Shown here one piece after another: positions 11,585 through 23,750 of a stretch of DNA of 64,000 nucleotides. Position numbers and translations under genes: made by a program. The notes beneath the pieces were generated by a model. That model was not told the DNA's origin. It made no database searches and saw nothing but the letters and a program-made list of their open reading frames with translations. Source of the stretch: Paramecium tetraurelia (taxonomy: Eukaryota; Ciliophora; Oligohymenophorea; Peniculida; Parameciidae); assembly GCF_000165425.1 (NCBI RefSeq), contig NW_001798958.1, positions 26,911 to 90,910 on the forward strand, read 5' to 3'. The first letter of the stretch is position 1. Every line of letters starts with the position of its first letter.

Positions 11585-12888
11585 ATGTTTAATTTAAGAA
11601 TACTTAAAGGTTTTAGTCATACAATTGAATTAATTTCTGAGCATTATATACAAAAATAAATTGAGAATGTTATCATTAGATATCAATAAAATTTCAAAGA
11701 CATTTACAAATTATCATACACACCAATCGCAGGGCATGCAAAAATAGATGGAACGAAAAAGTATTCTGCAAATAACAGCGAGATTATTTCAGACCAAACT
11801 ACAAAAACAACTTACTACTTACCAGTCTAGGGATTGGGTCGTATAAAGGAGCCCCTGATTAAATAATGATATCATGCTTTATGGATCTATTATCAGGTGA
11901 AGTGATGTGATTGATACAGCAATTAATTACAGATACATGAAATAAGAACGAGTTATTGGAGCTGCACTTTGAGCTTTAAATATCCCTAGAGACTAGATAT
12001 TTATCTCTAGTAAAGGAGGATACATCCCTACTGATGGAGACAGAGGTATTTAAGAAGCTTAATTAATAAGAGAACTTATCAATAAAAATCTGATTACACA
12101 AGATGATGTAGTTGGAGCATGTCACTGTATGCACCCTAAGTTTTGGAGGCTTTATTAGATGTAATTGATATATATATATATGCTAATTTTAGTAAACCTT
12201 GAATCATTTAAGACTTGAGACTTTGGATCCTTTGTAATCCAGCTGAAATTCAATAGCCATTTTGGGATATGATAAGTTTTATGATAGACTAGCAAAGGCT
12301 TTTTGAATAATATGAAACAAGCGTTTAGAATGGTAAAATCATAAGATATGGAATGGCTACATGGATTTGTTTTAGAGCAAGACCAGATGAAGTTAGAATT
12401 CATGTTCCTCTAGAGAAGATTGTTGAAATTGCAGAAAAAGTGGGTGGAAAAGATCATCATTTTTGAATATATCTAAATGCCAATTAATGCCATGATGCCT
12501 GAAGTATTTTCATAGGAATGGTAACCATATAAATGAGAGAATACTCAAATCTTCACTGTGACAAGAAAATTAAAAGTTAATCTGGTAATCTCATCTCCTT
12601 TAATGAGTGGTATACTTATGGAAGTTGAATTGCCATCAGAAATATTCAAATGTCAATTCTTAGGAGCTAAACACTTGTAATTTTTAAGATCCGTTCCTGC
12701 TGAATCCATTAAAAGTATAAATCATCATCTAATTAAATAGCCATTTTCATAGGATAAAAGCAAATCTCCATACAAAATAAAATTTAGAAGTAATCAGAGT
12801 ACCTCCCTTAACTGCTGATGAATTTTGGTAAATCTTTTAACCCTAAAAATGGAAATAAGTATCTGATGATGAACTAGATATGTAATGA
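11585..12888 (+). pseudogene. Aldo/keto reductase pseudogene
   Basis: Remains of an NADPH-dependent aldo/keto reductase. Recognisable blocks occur in the right order but in changing frames: YTPIAGHAKIDGTKKYSA, LGIGSYKGAPDQ, the catalytic-Asp region DVIDTAINYRYM, IPRDQIFISSKGGYIP, a HCMHPKF block, AEIQQPFWDMI, KVGGKDHHF and LPSEIFKCQFLGAKH, ending PPLTADEFW and TGA 12886. Lesions include frame changes near 11865 and 12170-12240, in-frame TGA at 11898, 11970 and 12534, a one-base excess in a T5 run at 12460-12464, and another frame change near 12795. No intron choice rescues these. Three independent nonsense codons plus several indels make sequence error alone unlikely. Confidence 0.85.
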
Positions 12889-12945
12889 ATAATTTATTGT
12901 TGTTATATATAAAATATTGTTATTGTCAGTAACTTATTCTTATTT

Positions 12946-14487
12946 TCAGTACCAACCCTTTTCATCATCTTTTAGTGGTTCCAATTTTATATATTGTGCT
13001 TAAATAAGAGTTCCTTCAATGATTGTTGGAATATATGGTAACACTATTTTTTTTTGTTTTAACTCAACCCAATCTATTTCTGAAAACCACGGATGCGCTT
13101 GAATTTCTTTGAAATCATTCGAGAAACCAATTCTTGTAGAAGAATCCTGCTACAACAATTTAGAAATGAGATCTATGCATTCAATAGATATAGGGATTCC
13201 TTTTGGGAAATGCAATTCACCTTAGCATATCAATTTGATGGTAACATCTTTGTTTGTGTTATAAAATGGAGATATTCCAATGAGCAATTCATAAAGCAAT
13301 ATTCCCATACTGTACCAATCTGACATTCTAGTCAAATCTCCATATTTCAAATATTCTGGAGATGCATATTCGAGAGAAAAGTTGATATTTTATTATTTTT
13401 TAAACTCTTAATACACTCTCAATTTTCCATAGCCAAAATCAGTTAAATAGATATATCCTTATTCATCCACTAAAATATTTTCAGGTTTTAAATCTCCATA
13501 AGTAATCCCCTTTTCATGGACACTCTATAAAGCCATGCCAACCTAGGCTATAATATACTTGGCTTAACTCTCTGTAAAGGTACCAACATTCTGAAGATGA
13601 GCAAAGAGATCTCCTCCTTTCACAAACTTAAATAAAAAGTGAATTAACTCTGTTTGTCTTATGCATAGTTCCAATTATTCAATGAAGGGTTCTTTTTCAT
13701 AGCTTTTGAGAAAGAATTCCATTAAATCGACGTCAATATCAGTAGATCTAATTGTTTTCAAGACCAAAACCTTTTAGCGATCAGTTTTCTAACTTAACAA
13801 AAAGATTCTGGTCAAAGAACCATTACTTATGATAGCATTCTTATCATAATCATCTAATTTCACTCTAAATTTCAATTTATCATTTACAAAGAGCACTGTA
13901 ATTTTATGATTAAGAGTCAGACTTTTAGTGGGTTGGTTTTGCATGTTAATATATTGCAATTAGAAATCATTAGGGTATAGAAATAGTAATTTTGATTTAG
14001 GATGTAATGCTACTTATTTTTTAAGGTCGGAGATTTTCTAATGCTAACAAAATGGTTGTAAATCTTCTTAATCAACTAAATATATTTTCAAACCGTCTTT
14101 ATTTTTGAGTTTAAGTGCTATGGATAAATAAAATAAAATGATGTCTCTATTCTCATGGGATTTGTAATGATAATCAGTTTCTGAGGGTACATGCAAAATA
14201 AATTCAAAACTTGATCTGGAGACAGTAACACCAAAAATATTTTGAATTTATATCTTTCTTTTTATTGTTTTTTTATCAATATTATATAAATTTTCACTTG
14301 TAATTACAATAGTTCTTTATTATTCCGTATTGCGCTTATTAATTTTTCCCACATTCCTGGATATCAAAATCTATTCAGATTGGCCTGTCTGCTTTTTAAA
14401 GAATTTCTCTGAATCTAAGTTTAGAGGATCTGAGGATTGTATTTTTAACTCATCTAAGAATTGTTTCAAAATTTGTTCTGAGTGCAT
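12946..14487 (-). CDS. AGC-like protein kinase with altered catalytic-loop motif
   Basis: Serine/threonine kinase, 513 aa, one exon. Residues ~60-130 (ITSENLYNIDKKTIKRKI...) resemble a myosin-tail/PH-like N-terminal module found in ciliate AGC kinases. The kinase domain (~210-480) shows a weak glycine loop (SNGSLTRIFLL, two of three Gly replaced), the VAIK-type lysine (VLVLKTI), catalytic loop TYGDLKPENIL, DFG (LTDFGYG), SPEYL in place of APE, and the subdomain IX line SDWYSMGILLYELLIG. The usual Arg before the catalytic Asp (HRD/YRD) is Gly. The tail (HPWFSEIDWVELKQKKI) is AGC-like, but no clear FxxFSY hydrophobic motif is seen. It lies in tandem with the next kinase on the same strand, 46 nt between stop and start. 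Confidence 0.88.
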
Positions 14488-14533
14488 TAAAAATATTATT
14501 TATTTTATTATCGAATTAGATAATATATATTAA

Positions 14534-16010
14534 TCATCTTCTTTAGATTGGACCAGCACTGTATTGTCTCCTCATGCCAGATGGCATACCAGCAGCTCTA
14601 TTTTAATTACTCTGCTGAGGGTTTCCTCTTGGAGACTAGGCTCTTGGTGTAACCTACGATTACGGAGGATGGGGATATCTACAATAAAAATCAATCCATT
14701 ACTTTTATTGTCCAAGTAATCTCTATTCTTACTATTGTACTTTATTTTACAATTATTAAGGAGTCTGTGGTTACTGTGGTTTTGGTGGTTAAGCCATGGG
14801 AGGTTTTAATAAAGGAGGTTTATTGATTTATTATTGTTGTTATTATTATTATTGTTATTAACCAGGTTTTGGCATTGGAATTGGCATTGGTATTGATTGA
14901 GGAGGTTTTGATTCTTCTGGTTATTTCTTTACTGGTTAAGGTGTTTAGCTGATATCAGTATTGACTCTGATTCCAGATTACGAACTGGATCTTTTGATTT
15001 TGTTTTCGTAATTAGCTTTAGGAAGATTGCCCTTCAATTGCTTTAAGTTATAGGGTAATTTGATGGTTTGCAAGAGTTTAGCCACTTTCTTCCCTCCAAC
15101 TTCCTCCTCGACAAGCAATGAGCCACTATTTCTTATAACTATGGGGTTTTTTAGAATGGCATCGGAACTGGGTCTGTTACGAGGAACGACCTATAACATC
15201 AATTTAATGACTTCTGACAAATCCTTGCTATACTTTCCTGGGATTGGATCATAAACACCAGTTTGAATTCTTCTGCTTAAGGATTAGAGATCGGCTGCTC
15301 TAAATGGTGGTTGTTAGGCTGCTAGTTCGTAGATGATGCAACCAATGGACCAGATATCACAGGGCCAAGAGTACTGTTCTCCTTTCCAAACCTCTGGAGA
15401 TGCATAATCTAATAAAATAAAGGATTTATTATTGTACATGGTGTTCCAGCTTAAGTTCGAGCATTGGCTCCATGTGTAACCTTACTGATATTCAGATCAC
15501 CGATTTTGTATATGTTTCCTTCTGGAGATTTGCCTATAAAGACATTCGCCAATTTTAAATCTCGGTGCAAGATATTGTTGTCATGCAGCATTTTGACTCC
15601 TATGGTTATTTAAGTCAAGACTCTCCAGATTTCAGTTTCTTCAACTCCACCTTTGAGTTTGCCTTGCTTCAACAAACTATTTAAGTCTCCCCCAGAAGCA
15701 AATTCCATAATTACGTACAGCGTCTTGCCTTCGGAATCAAGAAATGAGTCTTTGAATTCGACGATATATGGAGAGTCAAGTGAGGCCAATATACGAATTT
15801 CATTTAAGGCATTCTCTCGCTCTTTATAAGTCTACTGAGATATATTGACTTTTTTCATTGCATAATATTGGCCATCCGATTTCCGTTACACCTACATAAT
15901 CAGGTCGCCCTTACCTTGTAGACCGAGGAAAAGGATCCCTCCCCTAGTTTTTCGAGGACGTTGAAATCTTAAATGGTACTGCCTTATCCTTATCCCTATT
16001 ATTATTGCAT
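14534..16010 (-). CDS. NEK/NIMA-family protein kinase with Q/P-rich tail
   Basis: Serine/threonine kinase of about 474 aa. Introns 15892-15914 (23 nt) and 15409-15437 (29 nt) give a whole number of codons; a third possible in-frame 24-nt intron lies near 14680. N-terminus MQQQQGQGQGSTIQDFNVLE leads into a canonical kinase domain: GEGSFSSVYK, AMKKV, EFASGGDL, HRDLKLANVF, GDLNISKV (DLN replacing DFG), DYASPEVW and DIWSIGCIIYEL. The DLG/DLN-type motif, the SKV segment and the SPEVW form fit the NEK family, which in ciliates controls cilia length and basal bodies. The last ~130 residues are Q-, P- and M-rich (poly-Q from a run of TAA/TAG). The start is the only ATG directly ahead of the glycine loop frame. 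Confidence 0.9.
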
Positions 16011-16029
16011 TAATAAATTAATAAAATCA

Positions 16030-17138
16030 ATGGAATTAAACTTTATGATATTTCCTATCCCCAAAAACACTTACAGAGAAGGAGATCTCAAGGTTGCTTT
16101 ATTTGTCATATCCTCTAGGAACTAATCAAAATTCCATTCTACGAAGACATATTTAAATTATTGCCTACCTCTCCCAAAACCAGAATCTAGTTTCATAAAA
16201 TACATCCGTTTAAGCCTCCTGAAGACATTCCCCAAGTATGTGATCTCATCTAAGTCTAGGATGTCAGTACTCAATCCGTCTATGACGATCAAGTTGACGA
16301 ATTGCCCACTTAAAGAATACCTCATATCACTTAAACAAAAACCATCTAACCAAAGCCTCCAATCCAAACCAGCAGGTGCGGATTAAGACTGTCCATCTCC
16401 CCTCGTGTCTCTTTTAACAATGAATCCTTGCTTCCCACTCTAACAAATCGGAGTTGTAAATAAATAAAGGAGATCCCGTGCTTATATTTGAAATCCTACA
16501 CCATGACCAAAAGAACTATCATATATTTCCATGCCAATTGTGAAGATCTCAAATCCTCCTACAATCTGGTTGACTTCCTCAGACACAATATGAGGATGAA
16601 CATTCTCGCAGTCGAATATCCTGGCTATGGAATTTATCAAGGTGAGCCCTCTGAAGAGGTTATTTTGAAAGACGCCGAATACATCTACAAGTATATGGCC
16701 TTTCATTCCGGCGTAGAGGAATAGAATATTATTTTGATGGGAAGATCCATTGGCACTGGAGTTGCATGTCATGTTGCCTCAATGTTTAGACCAGCCACCC
16801 TGGTTTTGATCTCTCCCTTCCTATCCTTACAAGAAATTGTTTAGGAGAAGTACCCCATACTAAGGAAAATGCTCAAAGAGAGGTTCACAAACAAAGATAA
16901 AATACTAAGGGTCAAATGCCCGCTCTACATCCTGCATGGACTCAAAGATTCAATCGTTTCAGTAGAGCAAGCCAAGAAACTGTATGGTATTTCTGATTTC
17001 TTTAATTCTTTTGTAGACTTGTGCAAGAGTCCATGCTTGATTAGAACACCTCCTGAAATGACTCATACTAGATTTCAATTTGAATAAGATTTATCCTTGC
17101 CTCTTCTTGGGTTCATGAGATAATTGAATATACTTTGA
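16030..17138 (+). CDS. ABHD17/FAM108-like serine hydrolase
   Basis: Alpha/beta-hydrolase of 350 aa; relatives are depalmitoylating thioesterases at the membrane. Introns: GTTGCT...CTCTAG (26 nt, near 16094-16119) and GTATTT...TTGTAG (30 nt, near 16988-17017). The N-terminus has FPIPKNTY, like the family's FPxPxxSY. A variable ~110-residue insert is followed by IIYFHANCEDL (oxyanion HxN), EYPGYGIYQGEP, the nucleophile elbow GRSIGTG, HGLKDSIV with the acid, and EMTHTRF with the likely catalytic His. Animal ABHD17 proteins have a Cys-rich palmitoylated N-terminus; that is not obvious here. It starts 19 nt from the divergent NEK start, so the two share a very short promoter. Confidence 0.85.
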
Positions 17139-17185
17139 AACATCCACATATTAATATTACTCCATTTTGTGATATAAATTAAATT

Positions 17186-19112
17186 ATGATTCGAATTTAG
17201 CAATTGCACACCCAAATTTCAGAAACTGCTGGATCCAAAGGACAACCACTTGAACAAGTATGTTTGATTATGCCATATCTCATATTAGAAGACATAATAC
17301 AAACTAGATTGGTTTAAGAACAATGGATGGGGATACAAAGATACAAAATTCATTTTGGAATAGGATGGGGCAGTCAGATTAACAGGGAATAAATATAGGT
17401 TTTCCAATTAAAAAATGATGAAGTTTAAGGAGTGGGCAGAGGCTAAAGTAGGCATAGATTTAAGTTTGAATTGTGAAGCACAAGTTGAAATACCTGCAGA
17501 TCCCCCTATTATTAATGAATAATTTGTAAATGCCATCTAAGGGTTATTCAATGAAGTCTCATTTAATGATGCTTAGAGAATATTACATTCTCATGGACAC
17601 ACCATGCAAGAAGTCAAATACTTTATTTCTATTTTAGATTTATGAATTAAGACATGGCAAATTGGCTAGAATTGTAGATTGTGTTATCTATATCAGTTCA
17701 CATGCATAAGCAGAAACACTTGTTAAATTAGCCTAGGAACACAACGTGATGTTGTGCGTATACGGTGGTGGCACTAATGTAACTTGGGCTCTGCAATGTC
17801 CAAAGGAGGAAAGGAGAATGATAGTGTCAGTTGATATGTCAAGAATGAATCACGTTAGATCTGTAGATAGAAAGAATATGACTGCCTTGGTAGAAGCTGG
17901 AATTACAGGCAAAGATCTGGAAAAAGAGTTGTCTCGTTATGGAGTTGTCTGTGGTCATGAACCTGATTCCGTTGAATTCTCTACACTCGGAGGTTGGATA
18001 AGCACTAGAGCCTCAGGCATGAAAAAGAACAGATATGGGAATATCGAAGATATTGTACTTTCTGTTAAAGTGGTAACACCAACTGGGACGTTATAACAAA
18101 GTTTGGATTATCCTAGAGTCAGCAGTGGACCTGATTTGAATTAAATCATTTTGGGATCTGAGGGTACTTTAGGTATTATCACTGAAGCAGTTATTAAAAT
18201 TAAAGCTTAACCTGAGGTAATTTTATTAATTTAAATTAAGGTTTGCAAATATGAATCTATTTTATTCCACAATTTTGCTTTGGGCACTGAATTTATGTAT
18301 CGATTATCCAGAAGTAAGGTTTGGCCTGCATCTGTGAGATTAGTTGATAATAATCAGTTCTAATTTGGTATGGCTTTGAAAACTATGCCTCATAACAAGA
18401 GGGAGGAATTCATGGATAAAATCAAGAAGTACTTCGTCACTCAATTCATGTAATTTGATCCAGATTAAATGTGTTTGGTCACTGTAGTTTTTGAGGGAAC
18501 TAAATAAGAAATTGAATTCCAAGAGAAGAAAGTGTTTGAGTTAGCTAAATTTTACAAAGGATTTAGAGCAGGGGCTGAAAATGGGGAGAGAGGATACTTC
18601 TTAACTTACATGATAGCATACTTAAGAGATTTCGCTATGTAGTTTTAATTTATAGCTGAATCCTTTGAGACTGCCGTTGGATGGAAAAATGTGCCTAGTG
18701 TTTGTGAGAATGTAAGATAGACTTGAGTATATTTAGATCCAAAGAAGGATTGTGGAAGAATGTTAAAAAAGAGGAGTGGAGAAGGAACCTTTCGTTTCTT
18801 TTAGAATTTCTCAGGTTTATGATTCTGGAGCTACAATATATGTGTATTTTGGTTTCGGATACAAGGGGATTGAAGATCCTGTGAAGTGTTATTCCGAGAT
18901 TGAAGATGCAGCAAGGGAGGAGATCATGAAAAATGGAGGGTCTATCTCTCATCATCATGGTATTTGTTGGAATTATTAAAATATTAGGTGTGGGCAAATT
19001 GAGGAAGTAATTTATGTAAAGGTAAATTGGAGACACTGGAGTTGAGATTTTGAAGAGAATTAAGTAACAAATCGATCCAAAAAATATATTTGGGAATCAG
19101 AATTTAATATGA
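17186..19112 (+). CDS. AGPS: Alkyldihydroxyacetonephosphate synthase (ether-lipid synthesis)
   Basis: FAD enzyme that swaps the acyl chain of acyl-DHAP for a fatty alcohol, the committed step of ether-lipid synthesis; Paramecium ciliary membranes are rich in ether lipids. Removing five introns (31, 25, 24, 25 and 28 nt) leaves 598 codons. Key parts: WFKNNGWGYKDTKF, the FAD-binding PP-loop CVYGGGTNVTWAL, GHEPDSVEFSTLGGWIS, MKKNRYGNIEDIV, LGSEGTLGIITEAV and the active-site HHH run in SISHHHGVGKLR, then DPKNIFGNQNLI at the end. Residues 3-11 (R-I-x5-Q-I) are close to a PTS2 peroxisomal signal, which fits the family's location, but two positions are non-consensus. No fusion or damage is seen. Confidence 0.93.
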
Positions 19113-19209
19113 AAATGATATATCAATGTTTTATATGCATAAAAATATATTTAAAACTAACAGTTAAAGAATTTGAATTCAATTAATTTAAATATAAATT
19201 TTTAAGTCA

Positions 19210-22174
19210 ATGAACAAGTCTGATACTATTCACAATTAGGAAAATATTGATCCAAACATCATTCGTAACTTATCTTCACAGCAAAAGAAGATTCCTAGAA
19301 GTTCAGGATAAAAAACACCATGGAGTGCAAAGTATCATTCACCTATTATCCTTTAAAGCACTGGAGAAATTAGCCATTCTACCAATGATGACATAGAGAT
19401 ATCATGCTTTTAAGTAGGACCAGTCAAAACTACTCAATTATCACCTAATTAAGCCATCGTATGTTAATCTAGATTAGAGTAATATTTGACTTCGAATAAT
19501 GTCCCTGATATACTTTCCTATTTGGATGAATTTGAAGATCTTGATTGGGTCAAGTCCAATTATATTACTCACATTATTGAGATGATAGTGAAATAAGAGA
19601 AGGAATATTTGAAATAGAAGGATTGTTGGATTAACAGCTATATTAACAAGTAAGAATTATCTGCTCACTCGATAAATCATTAAGATGATCTTTAGTGTGT
19701 CATCTAGAATTGGAGCATAAGAAGGCTACTATGCTCTTTATGAAATAGATAACTTGTTAGAATAAATGATATAAAAAGAAGAATTGTAATAATATCATTA
19801 GATTTAATATTTTCCATTGATATTATATTGCTATGCACATTAATTATTGTATTGGGGTTTAGTGGCAGAATGTTGGGACCTATTGAAATTTAAGTTAAGC
19901 AAAGAGATTAATGAATCAATCAAAGACGAGTTTGAGAAAACAGCACAAAAGATCTGTGACATGCTTTTAAGATAATTAATTGAATTAAGCAATTCAAACA
20001 ATCATTGGGGTGAAGATGTTCAATGAAGTTTTGAATGAAGGAGTCATTAATTTGCATCCATCTGATATCTTCTTCAATAAGTTAATTGACTATGCCTTCA
20101 GAAAACAATAAGTCACAATGGCTGAATTCTTGCTTACCTTCATGAGAGACAATGCTAAGATTCAACCAACAATTGTCACTATTAACACAATGATTGACTA
20201 GTATTTCAAGAATAATTAGAAGGATAAAGCTTGGAAAACTTTTGAGAATCTGAAACTCACATCTACCAAACCTGACAATTTCACCTATACTACTTTAATC
20301 AATGGTTTAAAGAATTCTGATAATATGGATCTCAGATTAGCATTCTAATTATTTGAAGAGTATAAGTAATTCAATCAACCTGATTAAATTATCTACAATT
20401 GTTTATTAGATGCTTGTATAAATGCTGGTGATTTAAATAGAGGATTTTAATTGCTAAATGAGATGAAATAATCATAATCAATTTAATTGGATGAAATCAC
20501 TTATAATACATTGATCAAGGGATGTGGAAGGAAGAAGAGATTAAATGAAGCCATTAGTTTGTTCGAAGAGATGAAATAGATTGGTATCAAACCAAATAGA
20601 ATAAGTTTCAACTCCTTACTTGATTCCTGTGTGAAATGCAATAAGATGAATGTTGCTTGGAGATACTTTGAAGAAATGAGAAAGCAATATGGCATCTTCC
20701 CAGACAATTTCACTTACAGCATTTTAGTTAATGGCATTAAAACTAATCATTCAAATAGAGATGAATTGCTAAGAGCCATTACCTTATTGGAATAAATTTA
20801 AGAAACTGGACAATTCAAACCAGATGAGATTCTTTATAACTCATTGATTGATGCTTGCGTTAAATTCAATGAGATCTAAAAGGGAATGCAATTATTCAAG
20901 GAAATGAAGAATAAAATCAATTGAACCATCCTCAGTTACATATGGTATTCTGATTAAGGCTTATTGGTAAAATGAATGATTTGAATGGAGCTTTCAGAAT
21001 GTTTGAAGAGATGAAACAAAAGAAAATACCAATCAATGATGTCACATATGGATGTTTGGTAGATGCTTGTGTTAGAAATGATAGATTAGATTAAGCACTT
21101 TAATTCATTGAATAAATGAAATCTCAAAACCTACCAATCAACACTGTCTTATATACAACGATCATCAAAGGATTTTGTAAGTTGAATTAGACTGAAGAGG
21201 CTATGAAATATTTCAGTCTAATGAAATAAAATTAAAGAACATATCCAAATCTTATAACTTACAATTCACTCTTAGATGGATTAGTTAAAAATGGATTGAT
21301 GAATTAAGCAGATAAATTATTCCAAGAATTAGTAGAATCAACAATCAAGCCAGATCTAATTACATTTAGTACTCTATTGAAAGGACATTGCAGAAGAGGC
21401 AACATGAAGAGATTGAATGAAACTGTGTAGACTATGCTACACTACCAGATCAATCCTGATGAATCACTATTACAATTGATTCTAGAATCTTGCTTAAATC
21501 AATAATAGTATCACAACGGGGTTCAAATTTATGATTAATTCCAACATCAAATTCCTCAATCAACACAACTATTATTGATCATTATTAGATTACATAGTCA
21601 AGATAAGCAATTATCATCAGCAATCCCATTGTTAAATAGACTCTATCAATTGTTAGATGAAAGTAGAATATAACACTAGCAATTGGAAACCACCATCAAT
21701 TCCTTATTGATCCATCCACTTGATGAGCAGACTTATCCAATAATCACCAAAATAGTGACTTTAGCATTGAAATCAGATATCAACGTGGACAATCTAGATA
21801 ATCTAGTCTCTGTAGACAATTCAGAGTTAATGCTCTTATTGTAGAATACCAACTAGTTACCATGCACTAAGTTATCACAAATCCTCAATTAATTGCCAGT
21901 TCAAGATTAGTAATTGTGCAGAGCATACATTTCAAAGAACAATAAGAATGATTTGAAAGAACCTTTGAATGAGTAGTTTGGTTAAGTGTTTTTGTAGTGT
22001 AACAGCCATAGCAACAACAATCAGAACAAGAAAACCAAACCATAAGAGAGATCATCCCCGTTTAATAATGAAAACAAGGAGAACGTGTATCATCCAAAGA
22101 AACAGTATAACAATTATGCCAAAAATGACTTGAATGAGTACTTGAACAACAAGTCATATACCAAGAGAAGATGA
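19210..22174 (+). CDS. Pentatricopeptide repeat (PPR) protein, frame interrupted
   Basis: RNA-binding helical-repeat protein of about 970 residues. From ~20050 to ~21500 there are roughly a dozen 35-residue PPR units with lines such as FTYTTLINGLK, IIYNCLLDACINAGDLNRGF, ITYNTLIKGCGRKKRLNEAI, ISFNSLLDSCVKCNKMNVAW and LITYNSLLDGLVKNGLMNQA. In other eukaryotes these proteins bind organelle or cytosolic mRNAs. The N-terminal part (to ~19700) and the Q/N-rich C-terminus are not repeats. Reading needs a +1 shift at ~19712 and ~19990, where a 25-nt and a 34-nt intron are possible, and at ~20921 and ~20965, where no intron fits. No other in-frame TGA occurs. Either the sequence has indels or the gene is newly damaged. 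Confidence 0.75.
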
Positions 22175-22195
22175 TTAATTAATTAATATTATATA

Positions 22196-23488
22196 ATGAG
22201 TAATGATTAACCATTTGAAGATGTCGATCAATTTCTTCATCCCCTTGCCGCTCAATAGGCCATTCCAAATATGTTACAATAGGCTATTACGCAAGACTAA
22301 CTCCTGGCTTAAAATGTTCGATTATTGCAACAATTACATGAACAATAGAGAATGTTAAACCTATAGAGTCTCTTCACTAATAGCATGCTTATGAATCCCT
22401 TGATCCAATAACAAGTGAATTAGGAGAGTAAGAAAATAAAGAAAGTCAATAAAACAATCAAAACCATTCCATCAACAACAAGTCTTAAGGATTGCGCTTA
22501 ACCAATCTAGGAAATCAAAGGGAATGTTAAAAATGCCTACATAAAGAAAATCACTTCCTTGCTTAGTGTGGAAGGAGACAGGTTGCTTGATGAGGACTTA
22601 CAAGAAGATTTAGATTTAGAGAGTTATTCAGAAATGTAAGATAAAAGCAAATTGGCAGGTCTTTTGGGATCAAATAACGATTTGTTGAATAGTGAATCAA
22701 AAAATAAAAGATTGAGACAAAGCGCTAAAAATTCCAGGCTTAGAAAAAAGGTTTATTTGAAATTGCTCGAAAAGAAAGTAATTTTATTATGTAACTATTT
22801 TAGGTTTCTGAATTGGATCAGTAAATTTAGGAATACAAAAAAACTACAAGATAGTCATTCGAATATTTGACACAAATATTGCAATCTCATCCTATTTTAA
22901 ATAGCATGATCATTGGGAATTCGGCAGCCATTGACTAGGTCTTAGAATGTTCAGTGCCTGATCAAGCTTAGTTAGTGTTGGATTCATATTTAGTAATTAG
23001 ATCATTCTAATATTGTAGATGAGATATGGTACTTGTGGAATCAAAAGGAGAGATTATGTGAAGTACGCAGTGAAAAATATACAGAAGAACTTTCTTAAGG
23101 GCAATTATGGACTCCAACTTATGAGTTGGAATTAATAAATTTAAAATTGTAAAGAGTATTGTATTTATCAAATTAGATGACACTGAATTCAATCAATATG
23201 TAGAAATCGTTAAGGATGAGGCTAAACTGGATGACGATAACCTTGTTTATCGTGTTCTGCCTACGATTGATAGAATGCTTAACCATCGCAAGATGTCTTA
23301 ATAGTATGAATAAATCTAACTCTAGATTATTACTCAAATTTAATTAGGACATCAAAAACTTAAAATAGAATTAACAAGAGATTGAGGAAACAATCAATCA
23401 GTTTACATAATCATTACCTCCCATCTAACATTTAGAATTCATCAAACAGGTGGAGAAAATGGGGACTTTTAATCGTTTTAATAAATGA
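22196..23488 (+). CDS. bZIP transcription factor
   Basis: DNA-binding protein of 415 aa, starting 21 nt after the PPR stop. Introns: GTAATTTT...TTTTAG (26 nt, 22778-22803) and a 19-nt GTGTTG...TTTAG near 22974-22992; with both removed the codon count is exact. N-terminal half is Q/L-rich. The basic region and zipper are at ~residues 170-215: SKNKRLRQSAKNSRLRKKVY followed by LKLLEKKVSELDQQIQEYKK. The invariant bZIP Asn (NxxAAxxSR) appears as Leu (LRQSAKNSR), while the Ser-Arg pair is kept. After the zipper come helical, W- and Q-rich segments (VDEIWYLWNQKERLCEV ... NQDIKNLKQNQQEIEE) reminiscent of long bZIP-associated domains, without a firm match. Confidence 0.8.
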
Positions 23489-23750
23489 TCAATAATATAT
23501 TATGTCTTATTCCAAACTTCAAGAAATATCAAAAATATTAAGTAAATTCTGATATCATTTGTTATTTTTTGTATTACTATAGAACATACTACTTATATTA
23601 ATAATATACTATCTCATTATAACAATTATTGTTATAATTAAATGATAATTATATATTCTTCATAATTTCATATAAGAACTATAAAAGAAATAATTTAAAA
23701 GATGCATTAAATTTTCTCAAATTATTCAAATAATTATAAAATTAATTAAA

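Noticed and set aside
23007-23290. Alternative frame (KLDDTEFNQYVEIVKDEAKL) inside the bZIP gene
   Set aside because: A 19-nt intron puts the whole C-terminus in one frame with exact codon count; the other frame is a shadow.
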